A DNA stretch of 21,580 nucleotides. Origin: JBKBYG01 sp046313435 (lineage in GTDB: Bacteria; Pseudomonadota; Alphaproteobacteria; Rickettsiales; Arcanibacteraceae). Where the stretch lies: the NCBI GenBank assembly GCA_046313435.1, contig JBKBYG010000027.1:1-21580 (forward strand). The letters are read 5' to 3'. The notes below the pieces were generated by a model. That model worked only from the letters and a program-made list of their open reading frames with translations, did no database searches and was not told where the DNA came from. Shown piece by piece: positions 1 through 7,014 of this stretch. The stretch's first letter is position 1, and each line of letters begins with the position of its first letter. The position numbers were made by a program, and so were the translations under genes.

Positions 1-6
1 GATTAA

Positions 7-147
7 TTTAAACTAGATAATGTAAAACAAGAGACTTCTTATAGAACCCGCTTTTGTGAGAGAATTTCAAGGAGATTGGTAGCAGAACTAGAATGTATTA
101 AGAATTATATGAGGAGAGCCCTGAACCAACGTACAAATGTACCATAA
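7..147 (+). pseudogene. Coding-like remnant upstream of the GNAT gene
   Basis: An open stretch of about 46 codons runs from just after a stop at 4-6 to a TAA at 145-147. The translation is rich in Arg, Glu and Cys (it includes TRFCERISRRLVAELECIKN), more protein-like than the usual Lys/Asn/Ile-rich noise of AT-rich spacers. There is no convincing start codon or ribosome binding site. It could be the decayed 3' end of a gene lying mostly outside the window. I do not recognise the family. Confidence 0.25.
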
Positions 148-213
148 AATTAAGGCTATGCAGGAAGTATAATGGAATTTGGATTATGAAAATAAGATCA
201 CTTAATAAACAAG

Positions 214-225
214 ATATATATATAT
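214..225 (+). repeat. (AT)6 dinucleotide tract at the start of the GNAT gene
   Basis: Six AT units lie between an upstream frame that begins ATG at 186 and the acetyltransferase frame that is open from 224. The upstream frame reads MKIRSLNKQDI and then leaves the GNAT frame inside this tract. Removing one AT unit would join the two as MKIRSLNKQDIYMWKKLRL, which is the expected beta1-alpha1 start of a GNAT domain. The tract therefore marks a 2-nt frameshift and a possible slippage site. Confidence 0.7.
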
Positions 226-688
226 GTGGAAAAAATTAAGGTTAGAGGCTTTACAAGATGTTCCAGAGTCATTTGGATTATCTTATGAAGAGGAAGCCAA
301 CTATTCCGAAAGCAGATGGCAAGAAATTCTTGAGAAAAATGATATATTTGGTGCGTTTATTAATGATGAATTAGTAGCTACAATATGTTTTAACATTATG
401 GATATGTTAAAAACGAAACATCGGGGAATTATTTGGGGAGTGTATACTATTCCAAAATTTAGAAGGCAAGGCATTTTAAGGACTTTAATGGAAACAGTTA
501 TTAATCATGCCAAATCTCATGTTATTCAACTTAATTTAAAATGTTGGACTAATAATCAATATGCAGTTAAAACTTATCAAAAATTTGGCTTTAAGATCTA
601 CGGAACTGAACGACGTGCTTTAAAAATTGCTAATAATTTTTTTGATATGCATTTGATGGTTTTAGATCTTGATACTGTATCAGAATAA
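224..688 (+). CDS. GNAT-family N-acetyltransferase, 5' end frameshifted
   Basis: The 154-residue product has the GNAT fold signature. An N-terminal helix (LRLEALQDVPESFG) precedes the central strands, then the acetyl-CoA pyrophosphate-binding motif A (about residues 73-90, VYTIPKFRRQGILRTLME, a Q/RxxGxG/A-type loop), then motif B (LNLKCWTNNQYAVKTYQKFGF) with the usual Asn and Tyr. It would transfer an acetyl group from acetyl-CoA to an unknown amine. The ATG at 224 has no Shine-Dalgarno sequence and leaves out the first beta strand. That strand is encoded in another frame from ATG 186 (MKIRSLNKQDI) and is separated from the rest by an (AT)6 tract. The short frame from 186 stops at 237-239. 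The gene is either a young pseudogene, phase-variable, or translated from the internal ATG. The rest of the domain appears intact. The substrate cannot be inferred. Confidence 0.75.
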   Translation: MWKKLRLEALQDVPESFGLSYEEEANYSESRWQEILEKNDIFGAFINDELVATICFNIMDMLKTKHRGIIWGVYTIPKFRRQGILRTLMETVINHAKSHVIQLNLKCWTNNQYAVKTYQKFGFKIYGTERRALKIANNFFDMHLMVLDLDTVSE

Positions 689-723
689 AAAACTTTAAAA
701 TAAAACTCCAAATAATAAAATCT

Positions 724-775
724 CTCCTCTTGATAATGTTAAATTAATGCATTACTTTGCTTTTTTAAGGGGAGG
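724..775 (+). promoter_or_regulatory. Possible hairpin covering the pyrG Shine-Dalgarno
   Basis: The sequence CTCCTCTT (724-731) can pair with AAGGGGAG (767-774) over 8 positions including one G-U pair, and a ninth wobble pair 723-775 is possible. The right arm is the strong pyrG Shine-Dalgarno, with GGAGG at 771-775, six nucleotides before the ATG. The 35-nt loop contains the palindrome TAATGCATTA. If the transcript starts upstream of 724, this helix could mask the start site. A weak promoter-like TTGATA at 730-735 is an alternative reading of the same DNA; in that case the left arm would not be transcribed. Confidence 0.3.
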
Positions 776-781
776 ATAATA

Positions 782-2425
782 ATGACTAGATTTATTTTCA
801 TTACCGGAGGAGTAACTTCATCTCTTGGTAAAGGACTTGCTACTGCTAGTCTTGGAGCATTACTTCAAGCTCGTGGATTTAAGGTGAGAATGCGTAAGCT
901 TGATCCTTACCTTAATGTGGATCCTGGAACTATGAGTCCCATGCAGCATGGAGAAGTATTTGTTACTGATGATGGAGCGGAGACCGACCTAGATCTTGGC
1001 CATTACGAAAGATTTACAGGCATCAATGCTAAAGCAGGAGACAATCTTACTACTGGCAAAATTTATCTAGAATTAATTCAAAAAGAGCGGCGAGGAGATT
1101 ATTTAGGTGGAACTGTTCAAGTCATTCCGCATGTGACTGATTTGATTAAGGAATTTATCGTTAAAAATACTGAAGAATATGATTTTGTACTTTGTGAAGT
1201 TGGTGGGACCATAGGTGATATTGAAGGTTTACCTATTTTTGAAGCAATTCGCCAATTAGGGTATGAACTGGGAACAGATAAAGCAATTTTCATACATTTA
1301 ACTCTTGTACCCTATATTAAAGCTGCAAGAGAACTTAAAACAAAACCTACGCAACATTCAGTTAAAGAATTGCGATCAATTGGTATACAGCCAAATATAC
1401 TATTATGTAGGGCTGATAGAGAAATACCTGAATCAGATTTAAAGAAAATTGCATTATTTTGTAATTTACCAAAAGAAAATGTCATTCCAGCCCTTGATGT
1501 TCAGACTATATATCAAGCACCTATTGATCTTCATAAACAGAAATTCGATACTCAAGTTTTAAAAGCATTTAATATGCAATCTCAAAAAGACGTTGATTTA
1601 TCTATATGGAAAGATATTGTTGATCGAATAAATTACCCGGCAGGATCAGTAAAAATAGCGATTATCGGCAAATATACAAAACTTCGTGATGCTTATAAAT
1701 CACTTAGAGAAGCACTTACGCATGCAGGAATCGCATTAAATACCAAAATTGAAGTTAAGTGGATTAATTCAAGAAAGTTAGAAAAAGAAAATTTAAAAGA
1801 GAAATTATCCGATATCCAAGGAATACTTATCCCTGGAGGATTTGGAAGTGAAGGAACAGAGGGAAAATTACTCGCAATTACTTATGCAAGAAAAAATAAC
1901 ATTCCATTTCTCGGTATATGCTTAGGTATGCAACTTGCAATTATTGAAATCGCAAATAATATATGCAAAATACCTGATGCATCTTCAAGCGAATTTAGGG
2001 ATTGCGCTAATCCTGTTATTGAGTTGATGAGTAACTGGATCAAAGAAGAGCAACATGAAACTCGTTCTAAGTCTAATGATTTAGGCGGCAGTATGCGTCT
2101 TGGAAGTTACCCATGTAAATTGCTTGAAAACACACTTGCAGCTTCAGTATATGGAGAAAAACAAATCAATGAACGCCATCGTCATAGATATGAATTTAAC
2201 ATGCATTATAAAGAGCAACTTGAAAAAGCAGGAGTTGTTTTTTCAGGAATTTCTCCAGATGGCAATTTAACAGAAATTATAGAGCTTAAAGATCATCCTT
2301 GGTTTATGGCTGTACAATTCCATCCGGAACTTAAATCAAGGCCATTTGATGCACATCCATTATTTTATGGATTCATTAAAGCTGCAATAGAATATAAAAA
2401 CTTAACGGCAAAAAAAAATGATTAG
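782..2425 (+). CDS. pyrG: CTP synthase
   Basis: CTP synthase makes CTP from UTP, ATP and glutamine in the cytoplasm. The 547-residue length is normal for the family. The N-terminal synthetase domain (about 1-265) starts with the P-loop-like GGVTSSLGKGLATASLG and carries the ATP/UTP-binding segments VDPGTMSPMQHGEVFVTDDG and GGTIGDIEG. The C-terminal class I glutamine amidotransferase domain (about 290-540) has PGGFG, the nucleophile Cys in GICLGMQ, and the catalytic His/Glu in FHPE. The start is fixed by a strong GGGGAGGA Shine-Dalgarno at 769-776. The stop overlaps the kdsA start by 8 nt, so the two are probably translationally coupled. In many alphaproteobacteria secG lies just upstream of pyrG; here a damaged GNAT gene is there instead. 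Confidence 0.98.
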   Translation: MTRFIFITGGVTSSLGKGLATASLGALLQARGFKVRMRKLDPYLNVDPGTMSPMQHGEVFVTDDGAETDLDLGHYERFTGINAKAGDNLTTGKIYLELIQKERRGDYLGGTVQVIPHVTDLIKEFIVKNTEEYDFVLCEVGGTIGDIEGLPIFEAIRQLGYELGTDKAIFIHLTLVPYIKAARELKTKPTQHSVKELRSIGIQPNILLCRADREIPESDLKKIALFCNLPKENVIPALDVQTIYQAPIDLHKQKFDTQVLKAFNMQSQKDVDLSIWKDIVDRINYPAGSVKIAIIGKYTKLRDAYKSLREALTHAGIALNTKIEVKWINSRKLEKENLKEKLSDIQGILIPGGFGSEGTEGKLLAITYARKNNIPFLGICLGMQLAIIEIANNICKIPDASSSEFRDCANPVIELMSNWIKEEQHETRSKSNDLGGSMRLGSYPCKLLENTLAASVYGEKQINERHRHRYEFNMHYKEQLEKAGVVFSGISPDGNLTEIIELKDHPWFMAVQFHPELKSRPFDAHPLFYGFIKAAIEYKNLTAKKND

Positions 2426-3242
2426 AGAAATAATAATAAATAATTTTAAAATAGCAAATAATCTTCCTTTAACGTTAATTGCTGGACCATGTCAAATGGA
2501 ATCAGAACAACACGCCATTAAAGTTGCTGAATTTTTAGTAGATATGTCTAAAAATTTAGGCATTAATTTTATATATAAATCATCTTTTGATAAAGCTAAT
2601 AGAACAAGCGCTAATAGTCAAAGAGGAATAGGGCTTGAAAAATCACTCGCAATTTTTGGCTCAATTAAGGAGAAATTTGGCTGCCCTGTACTTACCGATG
2701 TTCATACTGAAGAACAATGCAAAATTATTGCTCAAACTGTTGATATTTTGCAGATCCCTGCTTTTTTATGCAGGCAAACAGATCTACTTAAAGCAGCCGC
2801 TGAAACAGGTAAAATTGTTAATGTTAAAAAAGGTCAGTTTCTTTCTCCTTATGATATGAAAAATATTGTAAATAAATTGGATCATTTCGGAAATAAGGAT
2901 ATTATGCTCACTGAACGTGGTGCTTGCTTTGGATATAATAATTTAGTTTCAGATATGCGATCTTTGCCTATTATGGCTGAAACAGGAGCACCTATAGTGT
3001 TTGATGCTACTCATTCCGTACAACAACCTGGAGGGGCTGGCAATGCTAGCGGTGGTGAAAGAAAATTTGTTGAAACTCTAGCAAAAGCTGCTGTAGCAGT
3101 AGGAGTTGCCGCAATATTTATTGAGACTCATCCAGATCCTGACAATGCACCAAGTGATGGACCTTGTATGATTGCTTTAAAAAACATGCCTATATTAATG
3201 TCAAAACTTATTGCTTTTGATAAATTAGCTAAGGGATATTAA
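2418..3242 (+). CDS. kdsA: 3-deoxy-8-phosphooctulonate synthase (Kdo-8-P synthase)
   Basis: KdsA condenses phosphoenolpyruvate with arabinose-5-phosphate to give Kdo-8-phosphate, a precursor of the LPS inner core, in the cytoplasm. The 274-residue TIM barrel begins with LIAGPCQMES. It contains KSSFDKANRTS, PVLTDVH, KKGQFLSP and LTERGACFGYNNLV, and ends with the FDATHSVQ and ETHPDPDNAPSDGP segments. Cys25 in GPC, together with the His of DATH, the Glu of IETH and the Asp of PSDG, matches the four metal ligands of the metal-dependent KdsA class; the E. coli-type metal-free class has Asn at the Cys position. The gene starts inside the last codons of pyrG, an arrangement common in alphaproteobacteria. 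Its presence implies that the organism still makes Kdo-containing LPS. Confidence 0.97.
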   Translation: MIREIIINNFKIANNLPLTLIAGPCQMESEQHAIKVAEFLVDMSKNLGINFIYKSSFDKANRTSANSQRGIGLEKSLAIFGSIKEKFGCPVLTDVHTEEQCKIIAQTVDILQIPAFLCRQTDLLKAAAETGKIVNVKKGQFLSPYDMKNIVNKLDHFGNKDIMLTERGACFGYNNLVSDMRSLPIMAETGAPIVFDATHSVQQPGGAGNASGGERKFVETLAKAAVAVGVAAIFIETHPDPDNAPSDGPCMIALKNMPILMSKLIAFDKLAKGY

Positions 3243-3418
3243 ATCAATAAAACTATTTAAAATTTAATATCTAAAGAAGAATGGTACAGGCCTTTTCGAG
3301 TATATTGACAGGAATGAAATAAGCTTTGAAGATTTAAGTAGTTTTTATGAGTATCAATACTATCATTCAATGTCGTAGAGGCATCAGCATTTGCTAATAA
3401 AAGTAATTGTGGAATAAT
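3243..3418. other. Spacer between convergent kdsA and atpF, coding-like debris
   Basis: No intact gene and no clear hairpin terminator are visible in these 176 bp. Two overlapping short open stretches look like decayed coding DNA. On + the translation YLKKNGTGLFEYIDRNEISF continues to a stop at about 3376. On - the segment following the atpF stop reads LLLLANADASTTLNDSID, loosely like the end of an ankyrin repeat. They cannot both be real, and I cannot say which strand was coding. Confidence 0.25.
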
Positions 3419-3904
3419 TTAATGTAATTTTTTACTTATTTGATCAATTGAGGCATCAATTAAATCATTTGAAAAATTTCTATTATCTGTCTGTTTTATT
3501 AAATTATAAATTGCTGCAAATGCGATATCAACTGCTTTATTTGATATTTCTTTAATTGCTTCTTTTTCATAATTTTCAATTTTAAGTAAAGTAAGTTCTG
3601 ATCTTTTGCTGAGTACCAAATCTAAATCATTTTTTGCTTTGCTTAACATTAACTGCACTTGCTCTTCAGCATTTTGAACAATTTTATTTACATGCTCATC
3701 TAATTGTCTTTCTTTTTCTTTATAAGACAATAAGAGTTTTTCTGCTTCTTCTCTTATTATCCTTGCTTCAGCAAGTTCATTTGAAATTGCGTTAGAACGC
3801 TCATCTAACATTTTAATTAATAGATTTTTTAAAGGCTTATATAAAGCTATTATTAATAGTAGAAAAGATATAGCAAGCCAAAATTTTTCATCTAATTCTA
3901 TCAT
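3419..3904 (-). CDS. atpF: F0 ATP synthase subunit b
   Basis: Subunit b of the F0 sector forms half of the peripheral stalk that holds F1 still against the rotor. The 161-residue protein has a single N-terminal membrane helix (about 8-30, FWLAISFLLLIIALYKPLKN). A long, charged, heptad-like helix follows (about 35-130, rich in Glu, Lys and Ala), which dimerises with b'. The FWLAISFLL start and the KPLKNLLIKMLDERSNAI turn from membrane to stalk are typical of the family. It is the last gene of an atpI-atpB-atpE-atpF'-atpF cluster and starts 5 nt after the b' gene. The F1 genes are not adjacent, as is usual in alphaproteobacteria. Confidence 0.93.
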   Translation of the reverse strand: MIELDEKFWLAISFLLLIIALYKPLKNLLIKMLDERSNAISNELAEARIIREEAEKLLLSYKEKERQLDEHVNKIVQNAEEQVQLMLSKAKNDLDLVLSKRSELTLLKIENYEKEAIKEISNKAVDIAFAAIYNLIKQTDNRNFSNDLIDASIDQISKKLH

Positions 3905-3909
3905 GAATT

Positions 3910-4407
3910 TTATCCTTTTAGATCATTAGCTTTCATTTCATTTAAAATACGATTTAACTCGTCTTGTTCTATATATGAATTTAATTTTTTACTGTAAATA
4001 GATTTAACAATATCTGTAGCTAGTATCTCTATATCTTTACTAGCATTCTCTTGCAGACTCATTATCTTATTTTCAGCTTCTTTAAGCTTTAAATTTAATT
4101 CTGTACTGAGAATAGCCATTTTTTGCCTAGATTCTTCTTTTATCTGAAGCTTTGCTTCTTCAATTAACTTATTTGCTTTATGATGTGCATTCTCTATAGA
4201 ATCTTTATATAATTTTTCTATTGTCTCAGCATTAATTTTAGCTTGCTCAGCCTTATTAAGGTCATTTTCAATAATGTTATTTCTTTCAGTGATAATTTGT
4301 AAAATATTTGGAACAATAAGTTTTACTACTATAAAGAATAATATCGTAAAACTTATTGCTAACCAAAAAATCTGTGAAATAAAGCTTGAAGGATCTAACT
4401 GTGGCAT
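3910..4407 (-). CDS. atpF': F0 ATP synthase subunit b'
   Basis: This is the second, divergent b-type stalk subunit found in alphaproteobacteria and cyanobacteria (named atpF', atpX or atpG in different schemes). It pairs with subunit b as a heterodimer. The 165-residue product has an N-terminal hydrophobic helix (about 10-34, SQIFWLAISFTILFFIVVKL), followed by PNILQIITERNNIIENDLNKAE, a typical membrane-to-stalk transition. A long coiled-coil segment then extends to about residue 140. It lies between atpE (22 nt upstream) and atpF (5 nt downstream), exactly where b' is expected. The assignment of b' against b rests mainly on gene order and on the MPQLDPSSF start. Confidence 0.9.
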   Translation of the reverse strand: MPQLDPSSFISQIFWLAISFTILFFIVVKLIVPNILQIITERNNIIENDLNKAEQAKINAETIEKLYKDSIENAHHKANKLIEEAKLQIKEESRQKMAILSTELNLKLKEAENKIMSLQENASKDIEILATDIVKSIYSKKLNSYIEQDELNRILNEMKANDLKG

Positions 4408-4429
4408 AAGGCTGAATTATAATAAATAT

Positions 4430-4657
4430 TTAACTTGAAAAAATTAAAATAAACACTACTGCTAAGGAAAAAACTCCCATTGCTTCTGCTAAGCCTGCCC
4501 CAATAATTGCATATTTAAAGATTTTACCTTCAGCTGAAGGATTTCTTGCGACAGCTGATGCTGCTGAAGAAAAAATATTCCCAATACCTATTGCTGCACC
4601 CATCATGCCAAGCGCCATAAAGCCGATAGCAATATATTTTACTGCATTTGCATCCAT
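4430..4657 (-). CDS. atpE: F0 ATP synthase subunit c
   Basis: Subunit c forms the rotor ring. The 75-residue hairpin has two membrane helices (about 8-34 and 47-73) joined by a polar loop with the conserved Arg-Asn-Pro at residues 38-40. The ion-carrying carboxylate is Glu58 in GLAEAMGVF. The glycine-rich first helix (GMMGAAIGIGNI) is typical. I see no sodium-binding signature, so proton coupling is the default inference. A good Shine-Dalgarno (AGGAGAA) lies 3-4 nt before the ATG. The 133-bp spacer separating it from atpB is longer than the other gaps in this cluster and could carry its own promoter or a processing site, as c is needed in about ten copies per complex. Confidence 0.97.
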   Translation of the reverse strand: MDANAVKYIAIGFMALGMMGAAIGIGNIFSSAASAVARNPSAEGKIFKYAIIGAGLAEAMGVFSLAVVFILIFSS

Positions 4658-4790
4658 TCTATTCTCCTAATTTTAAAAATTAATTTTAACTTAAAATTTT
4701 TATTTTAAATCCGCATATATTTTATAAAAAATTATATATTGATAATTGTTTTATATAGCAAATTTATTGATATATAACAATAAAATACAC
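4658..4790 (-). other. AT-rich spacer between atpB and atpE
   Basis: This 133-bp, very AT-rich gap is the longest in the F0 cluster. It has no open reading frame and no strong hairpin. It contains the atpE Shine-Dalgarno at its atpE-proximal end. A separate atpE promoter is possible, but I cannot pick out a reliable -35/-10 pair. Confidence 0.3.
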
Positions 4791-5519
4791 TTAATGTAAA
4801 TGTATTGCATCATTTAAATATACACATGTCAGTATTGTAAATATATATGCTTGTAATATTGCTACAAAAATTTCGAAACCTGTAAATATTACAATAAAAG
4901 CCATTGGCACCCAACCCCAAAATACACCCATTAAAATCACAAATCCTGCTAACACCTTTAACAATATATGTCCTGCAACCATATTAGCAGCAAGCCTTAT
5001 TGATAAACTTACCGGCCGCGCTAAATAAGTAAATAATTCAATCACTACCATTAGGGGAGCAAGCCATAAAGGCGTGCCTGAGGGCAAGAAAAATGAGAAA
5101 AAATGAAAACCATGTCTTATTAGTGCTATAATAGTTACTGTTACAAATATAAAAATAGCTAACGCAAAAGTTACTATTATATGACTCGTTACTGTAAAAC
5201 TATAAGGCAACATACCGACAAGATTACTCATCAGAACAAAAATAAAAAGGCTGAAAATTAAAGGAAAATATTTCTTACCTTCACTTCCTACAGTATCATT
5301 TATAGTTCCCGAAATAAATTTATACATTATTTCTGGAATATTTTGAAATCTTGAAGGTATTAAATTAGCGTTTCTCATTGGCAAAATAAAAAGACAAGCA
5401 GTAATAATTAGCGAAATCATCATATATAATGAGGAATTCGTAAAGCTTAGATCTATTCCATTAATTTCAATAGGAAATAATGTTTTAATTTCAAATTGCG
5501 ATAAAGGACTATGCGACAT
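4791..5519 (-). CDS. atpB: F0 ATP synthase subunit a
   Basis: Subunit a provides the proton half-channels beside the c-ring. The 242-residue protein has an N-terminal segment (SPLSQFEIKTLFPIEI) and five to six hydrophobic helices. The key stretch YLARPVSLSIRLAANMVAGH (about 167-186) contains the essential Arg of SIRLAANM, which faces Glu58 of subunit c. The following helices hold FEIFVAILQAYIFTILTCVYL, with the conserved Glu and Gln of this family. The length and the PEIMYKFISGTINDTVG region are typical of alphaproteobacterial AtpB. It starts 5 nt after the atpI stop. Confidence 0.97.
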   Translation of the reverse strand: MSHSPLSQFEIKTLFPIEINGIDLSFTNSSLYMMISLIITACLFILPMRNANLIPSRFQNIPEIMYKFISGTINDTVGSEGKKYFPLIFSLFIFVLMSNLVGMLPYSFTVTSHIIVTFALAIFIFVTVTIIALIRHGFHFFSFFLPSGTPLWLAPLMVVIELFTYLARPVSLSIRLAANMVAGHILLKVLAGFVILMGVFWGWVPMAFIVIFTGFEIFVAILQAYIFTILTCVYLNDAIHLH

Positions 5520-5524
5520 TTATT

Positions 5525-5800
5525 TTATTTTCTAAAGTTTTTATATATAAGAACACCACTTGCAATATTTCCAAATATAAAACATATGATGAACAAAATT
5601 GGTTTAGTATTAAAATATTTATCCAATTGAAATCCTACTATTCCGCCAACTAATATTCCTGCGATGAGATCGCTACAGACATTTAAAGCTGAATAATCTG
5701 ATTTCCCCTTTTTTTCATCATGTAAAATATTTTTGCTGCGAATTTTACAAAGCTTTTCTGAAATTTGCTCAAGAGGACTTAACTCTTCTTTTTGATTCAT
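5525..5800 (-). CDS. atpI: AtpI-type F0 assembly protein
   Basis: AtpI is a small membrane protein encoded first in many atp clusters and thought to help assemble the c-ring. The 91-residue product has a charged N-terminus of about 38 residues and two membrane helices (about 45-60 and 66-88) with the family pattern GILVGGIVGFQLDKYF, including the Gly-rich first helix and the GFxLD motif. There is no Shine-Dalgarno in front of the ATG. A consensus-like promoter (TTGACA, 17 nt, TATTAT) ends so close to the start that the mRNA would be leaderless or nearly so. The position just before atpB supports the call. Confidence 0.88.
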   Translation of the reverse strand: MNQKEELSPLEQISEKLCKIRSKNILHDEKKGKSDYSALNVCSDLIAGILVGGIVGFQLDKYFNTKPILFIICFIFGNIASGVLIYKNFRK

Positions 5801-5807
5801 TTATAAT

Positions 5808-5836
5808 ATAATATAGCAAGCCTTAAAAAATGTCAA
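5808..5836 (-). promoter_or_regulatory. Predicted sigma-70 promoter of the atpIBEF'F cluster
   Basis: Reading the minus strand, a perfect -35 hexamer TTGACA (5836-5831) is followed after 17 nt by TATTAT (5813-5808), five of six matches to the -10 consensus. An overlapping alternative -10, TATATT, has a 15-nt spacer. The predicted transcription start is about 5801, directly at the atpI ATG (5800-5798). The element lies between the dsbA-like stop and atpI, so the F0 genes can be expressed independently of the genes before them. Confidence 0.6.
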
Positions 5837-5848
5837 ATAATTCTAAAA

Positions 5849-6502
5849 TTATCCTTTTGTTTTTATTAAAGTTTCTTTGTTTTCGTTAGCTAAAATCTTA
5901 TCAATAATATTTGAAAAAAATTTAGCATCATAAACTCCTGTATAAGCTTTGCCATTAATAAAAAATGTAGGAGTAGCGTTAACATTCAGCTTATTCATTG
6001 CAATAAGCCTTGAATTCAAAATTGATTCTTCTATTTGTTTATTTACTAGACATGCTTGAAATTTTTCTCCACTAATTCCTCCTAGCTTTCCAATATTTTC
6101 TAATAGCTCACTGTAATTTTTATGGAAGACCCAATTTTCTTGTTTTTCAAAAAGTATTTTTAAGAATAAATAATATTTATCTTTACCTGCACAATGTACT
6201 AATACCGAACCTGTATATGCTGCCTTATCTAAAGGATAATTTCGGTGGATATATTTTAATTTTCCTGTATCTAAATACTTACTCTTCAGAAATTCAAAAG
6301 TTTTTTTATGAAAATCTGCACAATGAGGGCATGACAATGAAGAATATTCTATCATCGTAATAGGAGCTGCTTTATCCCCTAAGACTACATCATTTTCACT
6401 CGGTAGTAAATATTGAGGATCAATATTATTAGCTTCTTCAGCAACGCTTACGTTGAAAGTAAATTGTATAAAAAAAATTGTTATATAAACTATATATCGC
6501 AT
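5849..6502 (-). CDS. DsbA-family periplasmic thiol oxidoreductase
   Basis: The protein has a signal peptide (about 1-21, ending VSVAEE) and a thioredoxin-fold domain with an inserted helical domain. The active site is Cys58-Pro-His-Cys61 in SLSCPHCADFH, the CPHC dipeptide arrangement typical of oxidising DsbA enzymes. The cis-Pro loop is NATPTFF (Thr177-Pro178). Two further cysteines (104 and 151) may form a structural disulfide. It would introduce disulfides into exported proteins in the periplasm. The length of 217 residues is normal. It is 18 nt downstream of the dciA stop and precedes the atp promoter. A DsbA/DUF721 pairing is common in alphaproteobacteria. Confidence 0.92.
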   Translation of the reverse strand: MRYIVYITIFFIQFTFNVSVAEEANNIDPQYLLPSENDVVLGDKAAPITMIEYSSLSCPHCADFHKKTFEFLKSKYLDTGKLKYIHRNYPLDKAAYTGSVLVHCAGKDKYYLFLKILFEKQENWVFHKNYSELLENIGKLGGISGEKFQACLVNKQIEESILNSRLIAMNKLNVNATPTFFINGKAYTGVYDAKFFSNIIDKILANENKETLIKTKG

Positions 6503-6520
6503 AATCTCTCTAAGGTTAAG

Positions 6521-7003
6521 TTATATTTTTTTAGATAAATTCGAATTTAATATTAATTTTCCTAACGTATAAAGTGATTTTTTTAAATCCTCATCTTTTA
6601 TAAATGATAGTTCTTCATACACAGTTTTACAAGGACTATATATTTGTATAACTTCATTTGTGTTTTTATCATAAACTTCTGAGTAAGGAAATATTTCTGA
6701 ATTTACAATTGGATATATTTGAGTTACTGCCATATATCCAAAATATATGGCTATTTTCTCAATTACTATATGTTTAATATATTGTAACTCAATTGCAACA
6801 TTATTATTCTTTACATAAATATATAATATACCTTCATTTTTGGATTTGATTTGATTATATCTAAGCTTCATTGGCAAAGTATATAATGATAAATCCTTTC
6901 CAACAATAAGATGCCAGTCATCAATAATTTTAGTTTGATAAAATCCCTTTTTATTGAAAATAGGTTTAGTTATTTTTTCTAATTGCAAAGATAATTTATG
7001 CAT
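6521..7003 (-). CDS. dciA: DciA-like DUF721 protein
   Basis: The 160-residue product has the DUF721 core: an N-terminal helical segment followed by WHLIVGKDLSLYTLPMKLRY (the family pattern W-x-x-x-V-G-x-x-L-x-x-x-x-x-P), then strands GILYIYVKNNNVAIELQYIK and a helix. DUF721 proteins include DciA, the ancestral loader or operator of the DnaB replicative helicase in bacteria lacking DnaC/DnaI. Assignment to DciA function is by family. The gene lies between rppH (11 nt upstream) and the dsbA-like gene, a usual place in alphaproteobacteria. The tail after residue 100 is poorly conserved and I recognise nothing in it. A 9-bp perfect inverted repeat occurs within the coding sequence at 6729-6751. 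Confidence 0.8.
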   Translation of the reverse strand: MHKLSLQLEKITKPIFNKKGFYQTKIIDDWHLIVGKDLSLYTLPMKLRYNQIKSKNEGILYIYVKNNNVAIELQYIKHIVIEKIAIYFGYMAVTQIYPIVNSEIFPYSEVYDKNTNEVIQIYSPCKTVYEELSFIKDEDLKKSLYTLGKLILNSNLSKKI

Positions 7004-7014
7004 ATTTACAGTTA

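Noticed and set aside
6729..6751. Perfect 9-bp inverted repeat with a 5-nt loop
   Set aside because: It lies inside dciA coding sequence, is AT-rich and has no T-run; probably chance or of minor effect on the mRNA.
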